From contig NC_067196.1 of NCBI RefSeq assembly GCF_000699445.3, forward strand, positions 91,793,364 to 91,857,363: 64,000 nt of DNA. The letters are read 5' to 3'. The notes below the pieces were generated by a model. That model did not search any database. It was not told where the DNA came from and was given only the letters and a program-made list of their open reading frames with translations. Shown here one piece after another: positions 39,611-53,377 of the stretch; the first letter of the stretch is position 1, and every line of letters starts with the position of its first letter. This DNA comes from Schistosoma haematobium. Taxonomy: Eukaryota > Platyhelminthes > Trematoda > Strigeidida > Schistosomatidae. The translations under genes and the position numbers were made by a program.

Positions 39611-41324
39611 TTAAAATACTAATATTACCCCAAAAGATAGAATCATACTTAATGATAATCAGTTAGTTGTAAATTGTACTGTAGTACAAAAGTACACTCA
39701 TGTAATCTGTATGTTATACTACTTAGTAATAACATACAGTTATGAAATTTCTTACTTTATTTCAACTAATCATATGTGTATTCAGGAGGGTCATTGATAA
39801 ATTTTGTGTATGTGTGTGTGTGTGTGTGCTTATTTCTGAAGATTTTATCACCTCAAATGATTTAAAGCCTCTAAATTATCTTAATTAACTAAAAGAAAAA
39901 GATGAAAAGGTAAAAGAAAAAAGAAAAGAAAAGAAAAGTAAGGAAACAGTAAGACGTTTTACCATCTATATACACGTACACACACACATACGCACTCGCT
40001 CACTGACGCACGCACGCACGCACGCACGCACATTTATTCAGCCTATTTCATGCAAGAATAAATAAGCCTATTTTTATTTGTATAAATAAAAATGGAATGT
40101 GTAGCCTCTTTTCTTTTTTTATTATTTTCTCTACATTTTTTTCTTTTTGTAACACTATTCACCTGTAAAGAGTTTTGTTTTCTTTTTTTCTTTTTCTTTT
40201 TTATTTTACACTTTCACCTACTGTGATTACACCTTATATTAATATGAACTACATACCATTGGAATAACAAATTTATGCCGCTATATGATTATATAAAACA
40301 AAACAAAATGATAGATAACTCTCTCTCTCTATCTCTTTCTTCATAGATGTATGTACTTAAGAGGAAACAAACGAGCAACAAATACTTTATCATTATTATT
40401 ATTATGATTATCAGTAGTAGTGGTGGTAATAGTAGTAGTTACAAACACTTTCATCTATATGGAATCTTCTTTTTACTTTCTCTATCGTATTCCTTTTCTT
40501 AATTTGTATATTTGTTATTAGAATAATCTAGAATTGTTTATCTTTCTTCTATATATACATATAGATATATATTGACTAGTAGAACATATCTTATCCATGT
40601 AAATAGATAGGCCAATTTTGACCCTTTCAGATGAATTGATGCCATGACTATATAGTTCGACTTGTCTATATATATGTATACTGACGTAAATAGATAGATG
40701 AATACAAAGTGAATTCTTGTTTAATTCATTCATCATTTCTATTTGATGATGATGATGATGTTAGAATTATAAGGTCAAACGTTGACTGGTATATGATCAT
40801 TACCAATGTATAGTTCTATTTATATAATGATTTATATTCTTGAGAGAAATGTTTGGTATCTATTTGTCATTTGTATTAGATAGTATTACAATAACATATG
40901 GATTGATTTAATGTTAACACTTTGAGAATGGGATCGAGTAGAGCTCTTGTGATTAAATGCTCATATAGATTATTAACTTGTAAGGTAGTAACTAGGTGAT
41001 CTACTTGAATATCTGAGTTATCTATTCTTATCATATAGATATTTCAACAAGTTATCTATTTTCTTGTTTTTTCTAATACATCATTATGTCTATTAGTCTT
41101 ATAACCTATTCAGTTGATTTCATGAATAGTTCACAACTTTTTGTTGTACAACTTATAGAACAGCTTAATCAGAGACATAATGGTTACTGGTAATGTGCAT
41201 CGAAAATGAATATACACTGTTTCGATGTCGATTTACTGGACTGCTAACTTCTAGCTGGCGATCACTCAATATTTATCGCAAGGATCGATCAAGAAATAAG
41301 AAAAGGCAACTTGCTGAAATAATA
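39611..41324. other. No gene recognised; simple repeats
   Basis: TG run at 39811-39828, GCAC repeats at 40004-40030, pyrimidine-rich tracts. Free of the dispersed families, so possibly older intron sequence. Confidence 0.5.
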
Positions 41325-41450
41325 AGCGTTTTTTTAGCGAGTTAGTTTTCTACAAGATGGGGTCGTTATTACACTATACCCAACCCTCTTTCTTTACCCA
41401 GGATTTAGACCGGCAGTAACTCTAGAAGAGCTACATGTGGAGTTTTATAA
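41325..41450 (+). mobile_element. RTE-type leader block next to NR4A exon B
   Basis: GCGAGTTAGTTTTCTACAAG and GACCGGCAGTAACTCTAG match the leader at 10447-10540. It ends about 110 bases before the exon B acceptor. Confidence 0.75.
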
Positions 41451-41556
41451 ATTGAAAGGTGATTATAAGCTATTACTTTGAACCAATGTCATATCTTGGC
41501 AAGTTTGTAGATAAACGTATGAGTAACATTATTTTTCTTGTTTTCCTTTTTATTAG

Positions 41557-41686
41557 CGGACAATTCAAAAAAATGCACAATATGTATGTCTTCAAGCTAA
41601 AAATTGTGTAGTAGATAAACGTCGACGTAATCGTTGCCAATATTGTCGATTTCAAAAGTGTTTAAAAGTTGGAATGGTTAAAGAAG
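41557..41686 (+). CDS. NR4A: NR4A-type nuclear receptor, exon B: second zinc finger
   Basis: A 130-base exon is preceded by a pyrimidine-rich acceptor (TTTTCCTTTTTATTAG) and followed by the donor GAAG|GTTAGT. It continues the exon A frame in phase 0 and encodes residues 1157-1199 plus the first base of codon 1200. It starts [11 protein letters not shown] and contains [15 protein letters not shown]. Zinc-binding Cys are at 1167, 1173, 1183 and 1186. This matches the second finger, dimer loop and recognition-helix flank of NR4A almost residue for residue. The GFFK|RT junction is where NR4A genes are interrupted between the two fingers. A minus-strand frame over the same bases (41473-41655) is only a shadow. 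An RTE 5' fragment ends about 110 bases upstream of the acceptor. Confidence 0.95.
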
Positions 41687-41979
41687 GTTAGTTTAATGAA
41701 ATTTATTGGATATTGATTATGAAATTTGTAAGCACAATGTGTTATTATTACCATTTATCTTTTTATTTCATGGCAATTATATCACTAATGGATTGAAAAT
41801 TGAGTTGTGCTCATTAATGTAAGTGTAGTTTAGCATACAAATTTGTTGATTACAAAGAAGCAATCTGTTATATAATCCCATTTTGATCAGTATTCACTTT
41901 CTTTACTAAACACTTAAGATAACTAAATATCATCGGTCAGTTAAATGTGGTTAATATTCCGCATTTCATAATCACTAAC

Positions 41980-43225
41980 TTACTTACGCTTGTTACTCTT
42001 AATGGAGCATAGGCCACCGAATAGCATTCTACAGCACACTCTCTCCCACTCTGCCTTTCTTTCTAATAATATCCAATTGTTGTTCGTTCTTCTCATATCT
42101 GTCTCTATTTCTCGATGTAATGTATTCTTTCATCTTCCACTTCTCCTCCTTTCACATTGAGAATTGCAAGTGAGGGTTTGCATTGTGACGTAGTTGGTTG
42201 CCTTCCTCAATGTGTGTCCTATCCACTTCCATCACTTCTTTCTGATTTCTTCCACCGCCATAAGCTGCTTTCTTTCCTCTCACAGTAGGTTGTGGCTGAT
42301 AGTATCTGACCAATGGATCTGAAGTATTTTGTGTAGACAACTGTTAACAAACACTTGTTTCTTCTGGATGATGACTTTCGTATTGCTCCAAGTTTCCACT
42401 TCATACAGCAGAACTGTCTTGACAGTTGTTTTGAAAATTCTGACTTTGATGTTGGATTGTGGACATTTGTTTTGAGTTCAAGGTGTTGTTGAATTGTAGG
42501 TATGCTAGTCTTGTTTTGCCGATCCGCACCTTCATATCTGCATCAGATCCACCGTGCTCATCAATAATGCTGCTCAGATATGTAAAGCATTTTACATCCT
42601 CCAAAGCTTCTCCCTCAAATGTGGTTTGATTGATGGGTGTTGTGTTGTATCCGAGAATCTTGCTTTTCCTTTTGTGTGTGTTGAGATCTACTGCTGTTGA
42701 GGCTGCTACTACACTGGTCGTCTTCTCTGGAATTAGTTGATGTGCGTGCGATAGAAGATCCAGATCATCTGTGGAGTCGAGATAGTAAAGCTGCATTCTA
42801 GCTGTTAACTTTATCCCATGCTTCCCCTAGATGATGACATCTTCATGATGCAGTCGATGACAAAGAGAAACTGAAGGGTTAAGGGTAAGCAACCTTGCCT
42901 GACACCGGTCTTTATTTCCAACGTGTCTGTCTGCTGTTCTCCACGTATTTTGATCCACCATAGGAATTCCGTACGATTTTGACTATCTTCTCACGCACGC
43001 CGTAGTGTCGAGGAAGCCTCCATAATGTGGTCTTGTTCATGTTGTCGAATGCTTTTTAGTACTCAACGAAGTTGATGTAAAGTGGTGAATTTCATTCAAT
43101 TGATTGTTCCACAATGATCCGTAATGTTGCGATTTGGTTGGTACATGATCAATCCTTACGGAATCCAGCCTGTTGGTCTCGAATTTAGGCATCTACGGAG
43201 TCTTCCGTTTTGTTTAACAAAACTT
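41980..43225 (-). mobile_element. RTE-clade retrotransposon, RT palm to 3' end
   Basis: The longest RTE copy here. On the minus strand: QAGFRKDRSCTNQIATLR, then FVEYEKAFDNMNKTTLW, CP-region, a DLDSTDDLDLLSHAHQL segment where FADD is expected, IHKRKSKIL-type thumb text, and the 3' end with a TTAC tail. Frameshifts and stops abound, and the catalytic FADD is STDD. Frame 42401-42796 is one piece. Confidence 0.88.
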
Positions 43226-43534
43226 TATTGAAGACTTTTCATAATAATTCCCACTTTTTTTTCTAACTTTTCAACAATATCTAATGGAATCATTTATGTA
43301 TCGTAATTTACTCATTAGTATCCTAATTTATAGATATAAACCATATAAACGAACTCAAATTCAGACTTGCTAGATTGATTTTTAGATAGAATTGAAAACT
43401 TTCAGTTCATACCGAATTACGTGAAGTTATCTCACTGGTTACAAGATTGAAAGTTCTAAAGTACAGTATTATGGGCTTTTTTTGATGGAATATTCTAATA
43501 GAGTACTAAAACAGATATATTTTAATATCAGAAG

Positions 43535-43800
43535 GGAATTTTTGGATATTACTGTAATTTTAATAGTTGAGATCATGAGTTAATTAAAGCTAGACCATCA
43601 TGGAAAACCTAGAAATAGTGGACAGTTGTTCCGTTCAGTTGTGGGACTTCTCAACAGTGCACATCCATGATCCCACCTCATGAGATTCGAACTCAGGACA
43701 TACCTGTCCCACGCTCGAACGCCTAACCATTAGACCATTGATCCGGCTGACATTCGACGGTGTTAATGTCCAACTTCAACTAATCCACGATATTCACTAA
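43535..43800 (-). repeat. SINE family A copy with paired C3/G8 change
   Basis: Complete minus copy to the lead-in. The core reads TTGAGAA: position 3 is T and position 8 is A, so a 3-8 pair could still form. GAAA has become GGAA. Confidence 0.8.
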
Positions 43801-43865
43801 CAACTCTTATATCTATTATTTCACTAGTTTCAAATAATTCTCTATGGTATGTATCAGTTTATAAT

Positions 43866-44425
43866 GAATAATTTGTTTATTTATTTATTTGGACACATAA
43901 ATACTGGTACAAAGAGGCACCAGATACATATGCGCCACACAAATCTCATCTGATTTGTGTGAGGGCAGTGATACTGTCCGGGTGCCCAAACCGAGCCAGG
44001 CAGTTCGCTTAGGGGACCACACTAGGAGCCTTCCACCTAAGGGTCTGATCTACAAGGCAGTGGATCATGGTAAGGAGATGCCGTCCAATGGCAGCCAGTG
44101 ACCAACGATTGGTTCATACTCCATTTATTCCCTCAGGATACTGGATCCAATGTGCATCATTGGTTTAGGATCAGGGTTTTCCAACTCTTCTAGATGAACT
44201 CTCCGTGTCCATCAATCCTGTTAAAGCTTTTGACATTCGCTTTTCATCTTCCCAATTTCATGAACAACACCCGTGGTGCGAGAAGGCAGTAAGTAGAACT
44301 TCCCTAGCAGAGGCTATATACGCGTGGCCATTTGAGAGAATTTGGAGACGGAGAGCTGACTCTCTCCCCAATCTCGGCCGTACCAGAGCATTTGAGAGCT
44401 TTTATAGTAAACTATATATCGTCGT
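43866..44425 (-). mobile_element. Non-LTR retrotransposon 3' end, family F
   Basis: Starts with ATTTATTTATTTGGACAC (inverse of the AAATA tail). Extends further 5' than 26515-26795 and shares ACGCGTGGCCATTTGAGAG with 63378-63865. The 44205-44447 frame is not supported as a gene. Confidence 0.65.
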
Positions 44426-46231
<1,806 letters not shown>

Positions 46232-46525
46232 ATATAGTAGACGAGAGGGGAGGGATGACACTATAATTTATGAGTGAACTTTGAGTGAATATAAAATGAT
46301 CTTAAGAATGTTCACTTATTTACTAGAGTTAAATGAGGGTTATAAACTTGTGTGAAGAATCAACATTATGATTTACAGTTGATAGTTAAGGTTATGAATT
46401 AAAGGTTTTCATCATGAACTGATATCAGTTAAAATGCCAAAATGCTATTCAGCCAAATGGATGAATGAATTTCATGTCGAAATTCTAAATCTGATTGGTT
46501 TGTCTGTAAGTTATCGTCTCGTTGA
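46232..46525 (+). mobile_element. MITE-like element, diverged third copy
   Basis: AATGAGGGTTATAAAC, TTTACAGTTGATAGTTAAGG and CAAATGGATGAATGAATTTC follow the order of 28204-28491. Ends ACTATAATTTATGAG and TGTAAGTTATCGTCT are its decayed inverted repeats. Confidence 0.65.
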
Positions 46526-46571
46526 GGAATGGAAGTATCTTAACATGCGCGAATAATAATTACATATCTTT

Positions 46572-46790
46572 ATGAGCAAGGATGGATAGTGGCTAGCAGT
46601 GGAATCCTGTTCGCGACTCGTCAGCTGGATGTACCTGCACCTCAGAGTTGATATTCACTCTGAGACTCGTACTCAGTACCGCTCGCTTCAAACGCCATCG
46701 CGTTATCCACTTAGCCACTGAGTCCTGGTAGCCACTTGCTTGTGCAATGGGAAGATTCAAGTAAAACAATACCAAGTGAATTATATATCT
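46572..46790 (-). repeat. SINE family B copy with deleted ribozyme stems
   Basis: tRNA head intact, but the text from GAATCC to ACTCGTCAGCTGG lacks helices II and III, so the ribozyme is gone. Confidence 0.8.
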
Positions 46791-47028
46791 TTAGTTTTAA
46801 AACGTACAGTTACTTTCAATCGTACATAATCCTTATCTTTACAATATTGTTAAATGAGATTATTATAAGCCTGTTGTTCTAGCAAAAGTTTTGTGTTTGC
46901 TTATGGTAAAGTGACAAGCTCTTTTTGGTTATTGGCATGATTACAAAAGTTCGATGAAAATCTGACATTTATGTCGTCTTCGTTAAACCATGTTGGTATA
47001 TACTCATATATGAGTTGAAACTTGTTAC

Positions 47029-47512
47029 TGTTGTAACGGGTGGATTGCAGATTATGGATGGAGCAGCGTTTTATCGATCGATTGCAGTAACACGTAAACA
47101 CGTGATGAACGGCCTAGAGTTCTCATTGGTCCCGCTTCCCTGTCTAGCCCAGCCAGTTGAGTCCAGAACACAAGTCACAGCCTCTGAGATATGAATCGTT
47201 ATATTTCAAACATACTCTGTTTATATACCAACCAAACAGACCACATCGTAACATAAAAATAGAAAGCAACATCTGTACAATATTTAACGAGTGAAATAAA
47301 TAATGGCCAATAGGGAATGTCCATTTAAAGTCCAAGGACATCATTAGACTTAACATGATAGTGATTGGCACATTATTCCTCAGCATCCCTAACAGTTACT
47401 CAATAGATGTGTCTAACTCGAAAGGAGTGACACTTATAGACTGTTTTACTATTGCCTAAGGAAAACATCTCTAACGATTTGTTTTCGAAGGATTACTCCA
47501 AGGGGTGTAACA
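47029..47512. mobile_element. Possible LTR-like block
   Basis: Starts TGTTGTAACGGGTGG and ends GGGGTGTAACA, with more GC than its surroundings. No target duplication was seen and no second copy is in the window, so this is tentative. Confidence 0.3.
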
Positions 47513-47611
47513 AAGTGATCACACAATATGAACTAATTCTTATTAATTAGGTTCTTCGTAATTATTTTATTATTATTCTTATTATTATATGCAAGATTTA
47601 TATTATGTTCT

Positions 47612-47775
47612 CCATATATGAAGAAATTCGACCACTTCACTTTTACCTGAAGTTTGTACTGATGATGTCGTTCAGAAGAACGATGAAAACTCCACGACCA
47701 TACCATTCAACTCAGAGAAAAAAACTCTATAAATATCATCCATTTAAACTACAAATCTTCTTCACCATCCCTATG
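47612..47775 (-). repeat. Repeat family D copy
   Basis: GAACGATGAAAACTCCACGACC and CAACTCAGAGAA on the plus strand are the inverse of 56545-56610. Confidence 0.7.
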
Positions 47776-47850
47776 GACATATGCCAATAACAGACTGATC
47801 AATCGCAGTCCTAATTAACAATGGGAAGATTCAAACAAACAATAAGAAGT
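47776..47850 (+). repeat. SINE family B 3' body stub
   Basis: CATATGCCAATAACAGACTG and CAATGGGAAGATTCAAAC. Confidence 0.65.
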
Positions 47851-48227
47851 GAACAATATAAATAATTCATAACGAATGGAATTTAACTGATAGCTTTTTC
47901 TAATCAGAATATGGTTGTCAGGATGAACAACTTAGAAACATTTGTTTGTATAACATTGTATCAATACTAGCTGTTCTCAATCAAAATTTCCATGAAGTTC
48001 ACTAATATAAAGTCCGAGAATTTCCTAAATCCTAGTCAATGGTGAATACATGATTGTTGTTGAAATAATTATAGTTCTTAGATTTGATCCCAGAACGATT
48101 CCAGTCGTGGATTGTTAAGGAAACTTAGTGAATCACTAAATAGTTTACAACTTTTCTAAATTATTAGTGATTTTTTGATTTAAACTGATCACTGATGATA
48201 ATTTCTTTTAGTTCACTCAGAAATTTA

Positions 48228-48608
48228 CATTACTTACTTACTTGCTTACGCCTGTTACTCCCAATGGAGCATAGGCCACCGAACAGCATTCTACAACACA
48301 CTCTCTCCCACTCTGCCTTCCTTCCTACTTCTATCCAATTGTTCTTCATTATTCTCATATTCGTCTCTATTTCTCGATGTAATGTATTCTTTCATCTTCC
48401 ACTTCTCCTCCTTTCACATTGAGAATTGCAAGTGAGGGTTTGCATTGTGACGTAGTTGGTTGATTTCCCCAATGTGTGTTATATCCACTTCCTGATTTCT
48501 TCTACCGCCATAAGCTGCTTTCTTTCCTCTCACAGTAGGTTATGGCTGATATTGTCTGACCAATGAATCTGAAGTATTTTGTGTAGACAACTGTTAATAA
48601 ACACTTGT
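48228..48608 (-). mobile_element. RTE-clade retrotransposon, 3' terminus, next to NR4A exon C
   Basis: Same subfamily as 41980-42360 (GGCCACCGAACAGCATTCTAC in both). It ends 94 bases before the exon C acceptor. Confidence 0.82.
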
Positions 48609-48702
48609 AAGAAATTGACATAATATTTTTATTAAAAATGTCCCATTATAAAAATCTAATTTTGAATTCATTTTAATTATTTGTTTTACTTCATTTCATT
48701 AG

Positions 48703-49136
48703 TCGTTCGTCGGGATAGTCTTAAAGGTCGTCGAGGTCGTTTATCATCTAAAGCACGTTGTCAATTAAATGAACATGGTGGATTAGCCAATTGTTATAAT
48801 GATGGTAATATTAATAAAAATCTATTACCTTTACATAGTTTTCTTCATAAACGTAATAGTATATCACCAAATTTTTCATCTATTCATGGTAAACGTTACT
48901 CAGGTTCTAATATACAATTAAATCATACAAATAGAACAAATTCCAATACTGTAAATTCAACTGTTACACTTTTATCAATGTTAAGTAGAGCATATGAAAT
49001 GGTTGGACCAAGAAGTCATTCTGTAATGAATAATAATGAGAATAATTTGATTCAAAGTAATGAATGCTCAAAAAAACATGACGTATTAAATGGCGAGGTT
49101 GAAGATTCTTTACAAGCTTCATCTGATGATACCGAA
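48703..49136 (+). CDS. NR4A: NR4A-type nuclear receptor, exon C: DNA-binding C-terminal extension and hinge
   Basis: The acceptor TTCATTTCATTAG is followed by TC, which completes codon 1200 (Val) begun in exon B. The exon then encodes VRRDSLKGRRGRLSSK, the T-box/A-box extension that lets NR4A monomers contact the 5' AA of the NBRE (family knowledge). Vertebrate members read TDSLKG and RLPSK here, so RD and LS are local differences. Residues about 1216-1344 are a Ser/Asn-rich hinge with a short nonpolar stretch, VTLLSMLSRAYEMVG, that may be the start of the ligand-binding-domain region. The exon ends GAA|GTAAGT in phase 0. If this donor is not used, translation adds four codons and stops at 49149-49151. 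No ligand-binding-domain exon was found after it, so the annotated product is partial. Confidence 0.92.
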
Positions 49137-49148
49137 GTAAGTGATTCA

Positions 49149-49155
49149 TAAATAA
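49149..49155 (+). promoter_or_regulatory. Stop codon and AATAAA just inside intron 3
   Basis: If the exon C donor is bypassed, TAA (49149-49151) ends translation and overlaps AATAAA (49150-49155), a possible poly(A) signal. This could give a short message lacking the ligand-binding domain; it may also be chance in A-rich sequence. Confidence 0.35.
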
Positions 49156-49294
49156 AAAAAACACAACCATTTTCTTCTTTGTTTCTTAGCGATTTTCACT
49201 AGAACATATAAAGAATGCTATTGAACTTGATCTTTGGTTAAGTTAAAAATGTTTCTCGTTTTTTAAGATGTTGATCATGAATTTTCTACGTGGA

Positions 49295-49830
49295 TCTACG
49301 TGAGATTATGGATCGGTTGATGTTAGACCACCATTGAAAACATGGAAGCACTGGACAGCCGTTTCGTCCTATTGTTGGATTCCACAGCAATGCATAATGC
49401 TATTCACTAGTGAGCGTATGGTAATTATCAGTATGGGGTTATGGGGACTCCGTGAGTAAATTCTCGGAGTTCTTGTGAGAATCCGTGACCAATGGAGCTA
49501 ATCGTTGTTGGGTAAAGATAGGTATCTACTTCAGTACAATGGAAGATTGTCGTGCATTTTCGTGGATTGGTTGGTGTTAGACATTACCACCGTTGGATAC
49601 TGGCTCAGTGGTCTAGAGGTTAACCGTTCACTCATGGGACGAAATATTCCTGGGTTCGAACCCCGCGATCGTGATCTTGGATGCGCACTGCTGAGGAGTC
49701 TCATAATAGGATGAAACGGCCATCCAGTCCTTCTACGTTTTCAATGGTGGTCTAACATCAGTCGATTCTTAATGATCTCAATCAAAAACTTTAATTTCCA
49801 CAACTTCATACTGATAAAATTTTTTAGCTG
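49295..49830. repeat. SINE family A foldback (A2-type)
   Basis: Minus ribozyme block and tail (49300-49402, then tail) followed by plus lead-in, A box GGCTCAGTGGTCTAGAGG, B box GGGTTCGAACCCC, ribozyme, tail. The canonical A and B boxes make this one of the best-preserved promoters. Confidence 0.85.
49684..49731 (+). ncRNA. Hammerhead ribozyme in SINE A, core intact
   Basis: GCACTG, CTGAGGA (49691-49697), GAAA (49713-49716), helix III ACGGCCAT, triplet ATC, then CAGTCC. Helix II uses wobble pairs. Sense orientation in presumed NR4A intron 3. Confidence 0.6.
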
Positions 49831-50383
49831 TCACAAGAGGTAGTTTTACATATAATGATACGAGATGAGCTCTTTATCTCCATAAGCTGTATAGAAAAGC
49901 TAGATGAATTACATTGTTAGTACAGTTACAGAGCTGTACTGTGCGATAGGGCCGATAACTGAACCATCAGGATCGAATTGAGCAAACGATCGGAAAATCA
50001 TATCCGATAATTTGTTCTTTTTTTTAAAATAAAAAACCGTTTCACAAACGGTGGTCGTTTATAGATTCAATACCTTGTTAATCTTCTTTAGAAGGGTACA
50101 TCTATTGTTATTAGTATTAATAACCACTGCAGAAAGTGTAATGTTTTATCAAAATGGACAAATAAAGTTGGGTCTTTGCTCTAATCCATGAGTGTGCAGT
50201 ATGTATTTATTGACCGAATTCATCTTTGAATAGACTAAACTATACCATGCTACAACACATCATCTGATTAAACTATAGCCTTAAAATAGTCAAGATCTTC
50301 TGTGCTATTAAAGTACTCGTAAAATGATTCTTTAGTCCAATAAACCTATTATGGAACAACCAGGTTAATACTAATAACTTACT

Positions 50384-50828
50384 TACTTACTTACGCCTGT
50401 TACTCCTCGTGAAGGAGCATAGGCCGCTCACCAGCATTCTCCATCCAACCCTGTCCTGGGCAATCCTTTCCAGCTCCTTCCAGTTGTAATTCATCCTCTT
50501 CATATCTGCTTCTATTTCTCGACGTGATGTGTTCTTTGGCCTTCCTCTTTTCCTCTTCCCTTCAGGATTCTAAGTTAGGGCTTGTCTCGTGATGCAGTTT
50601 GATGATTTCCGTACTGTATGTCCTATCCACTACTTCCATCGTCTTTTCCTAATTTCTTCTTCAGTTGGAAGCTGGTTTGTTCTCTCCCACAGAAGGCTGT
50701 TGCTGATGGTATCTGGCCAATGGATGTTGAGTATCTTGCGTAGACAACTATTTATAAATACTTGTACCTTCTTGATGATGGTTGCTGTAGTTCTCCAAGT
50801 TTCAGCTCCATACAGTAGAACTGCCTAA
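50384..50828 (-). mobile_element. RTE-clade retrotransposon, 3' part
   Basis: Three TTAC units, RTE end, truncated near AGTAGAACTGCC. Close to 4761-5365 in sequence. Confidence 0.85.
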
Positions 50829-51614
50829 TAAACATAACAATAATGTATAGTCTATGTCATTACCTAAATCAAATTGATATCCCGAAACTTAACCAAGGGA
50901 TTTTTAGTACAGGATCTAATACTATCAATACTGTTAACCGAATTCACTACAGCCATGCACCAAGATGTAGTTGTTCAGAAAGATAAGGAGTCTACAAAGA
51001 ACTAAAGCAACCAGTTTCTATAGGGGTATATGTAATGAGATCAGTTGAAAACAAACATTTAAATAAACATAAGCTTGGTGATAACAAAAATAGTTTTTAT
51101 CAAAAATTAACTTTAGCTGCAAAACTGTCGAAAGTGAAGAAACACTGATGAACAACTTTGTTTACACTGGACACCTATTACAAACATATATGTCTTGAAT
51201 ATTTCTGTTTCTGACACCACTTAATAATAAAAATACTCTTAAAATCTCGGTCAAGTATATAAAATTGTACTGTCATTAATGTTAGCTTAATACAGAGATG
51301 ATAGGATTTTAAGTAATATGTCACTGATTTCAAATACATCATCACTGATAAGGTTGAATAAGAGCCGTACCCTATTGTAAATTGATGGAGTTCTGGAGTG
51401 TAAATCACTCTAGCTGAGAGATTTTATAGGCTTAATCTGACTCTTTGTGTAAAAGATCTTCTACTAACTTTGTTCATTTTCTTTAACTCATTACGTTGCT
51501 TAACATTAGAAGGCTAAATATACGAATTGAATGATTAAATTTATTTGAAGCACACTCCAGCAGTATTTGTATATATGATCTGATAATGAAAGAGTTCCCA
51601 TGATGAATAAAAAT

Positions 51615-51760
51615 TACTTACTTACTTACTTATCGTTTTTAGCGACTTAATTTTCTACGGAATGGGGTCGCTAACCCCACGGCCAACTTTCCTACTTTAT
51701 CCGGGTTTAGGACCGGCAGTAGCCCCAAGGGGCTTCAGGCAGAGTAACACACCTTAGAGA
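51615..51760 (+). mobile_element. RTE-type leader block
   Basis: TTAC units, then GCGACTTAATTTTCTACGG, CCGGGTTTAGGACCGGCAG and GCTTCAGGCAGAG. Only the leader is present. Confidence 0.75.
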
Positions 51761-51904
51761 AAACCTTAACAATTCTCGTGTAAGTTTAAAAGGTTACTAA
51801 CCGACATCATTTTGTGTTGTGTGAAACCATTCTAGTATACATTGATATGGTTCGGTGCTTGTAAGTCAACATCAAAAATACGTACATTTAGATTTTGGGG
51901 TGGT

Positions 51905-52375
51905 TGGAGCTCTTGGTTTGCCGATCCGCACCTTCATATCTGCATCAGATCCACCGTGCTCATCAATAATGCTGCTCAGATATGTAAAGCATTTTACATC
52001 CTCCAAAGCTTCTCCCTCAAATGTGGTTTGATTGATGGGTGTTGTGTTGTATCCGAGAATCTTGCTTTTCCTTTTGTGTATGTTGAGATCTACTGCTGTT
52101 GAGGCTGCTACTACACTGGTCGTCTTCTCTGGAATTAGTTGATGTGCGTGCGATAGAAGATCCAGATCATCTGTGGAGTCGAGATTGTACAGTTGCATCC
52201 TAGCTGTTCACTATATCCCATGCTTCCCCCTAGATGATGACATCTTCATGATCCAGTCGATCACCATGAACCCCTCTGGTGCTGCTACCGGTACCGAGCC
52301 GAAATGAAGGAGGAGGGTTGGGCATGGGTTTGGCGACTTCATCCCATAAAAAACTAACTCATTAGAATACGCTAA
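51905..52375 (-). mobile_element. RTE-clade derivative: leader fused to RT fragment
   Basis: On the minus strand a leader (52375 to about 52275, inverse of the 10447 block) is joined to an RT segment nearly identical to 42500-42830, including the STDD change, and ends abruptly at the ARIGKA-equivalent (RIGKP). A deletion derivative. Confidence 0.8.
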
Positions 52376-52867
52376 CCAGAAACAATGAATACATCTACTT
52401 TAAATGAAAAATTAAATGTGTAAGAATTGGATTGACGGAAAGCGGTTAGTATAGTAGTTAATACTTTAAATTATTAGTCTATAAGTTGAAATTGTTTCTA
52501 CACGTAATTTGAATTTCTACTGTGATATGACTTGAATTATTTTATAAAGGATCGTAATAAACCTTTGGATTAATCCGTTACTTTATCACTCTTAACTTAG
52601 ATGGGTTAAATATCTCGCATAATAATAGTTCTATGAGATCATACATCAGACTCAATGATTCTTCAGATCACTTAAAATGATGACACAATGGTGTCTACAC
52701 TTTCATTACATTTCAATTGATGATTAATGATAGAAACTGAGCAACTTTTTTTATTTTTTCTTGTTGTGTCCATCATGACTTAATCAATAGTTATTAACCC
52801 TTTTAAAGTTTGAAGTATCAGTTACTGTGTTCAAGTTTTAATAGACAAGTCAGTACTAGAGGTATAC

Positions 52868-52990
52868 AACCACTGAGTTCCACAGTAGAATGAAACAGTC
52901 GTTCAATACTTCCAGGTTATCCATGGTAGTCTGGCTTAAATCAATTCATGAATTCAGTTATTAAAAATTACTGTAATCTCCAGGATATAG
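52868..52990 (+). repeat. SINE family A fragment (ribozyme to tail)
   Basis: ACCACTGAGTTCCACAGTAG, GAAACAGTCGTTC and TTCCAGGTTATCCATGG. Confidence 0.7.
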
Positions 52991-53267
52991 TATAGGAAGA
53001 AAGAATTAGTTGGTAGAAAGTAAGATATAAAACAATTTTAATCTCATAGTTTAAGTAAAGACAAAGAGTGTAGATACCTACACCATTAAGATCGCTCCTA
53101 AACCATATCACCCAATAAAGTGGATTATCTTCTATTCAAACCTAAAATCTACATTATTTCTAATTACAACATATATACAACTAAATATTAAACATCGAAG
53201 TACATAGGGGTATTTCAAAAGACTGTGAATTTCTACATTATTTGAAAAACAATTATTCCACCTAATA

Positions 53268-53345
53268 GTATAGTTCGATTGATTCATCATGATAAACAAG
53301 CCCAACTACCATGTCAAAGTAGCAACAATAGTTGGGACTAGTGTT
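53268..53345 (+). mobile_element. Fragment matching the 57490-58075 block
   Basis: TAGTTCGATTGATTCATCATG and AGTAGCAACAATAGTTGGGA parallel 58000-58060. Confidence 0.5.
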
Positions 53346-53377
53346 AAATACATCATAAGCAATTCCATATGTATTTC

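Noticed and set aside
41473..41655. Minus-strand frame over exon B
   Set aside because: Shadow of a conserved zinc-finger exon on the other strand.
47029..47512. Confident LTR call
   Set aside because: No target duplication or second copy; kept only as a low-confidence feature.
48964..49170. Minus frame over exon C
   Set aside because: Antisense of the coding exon; no family resemblance.
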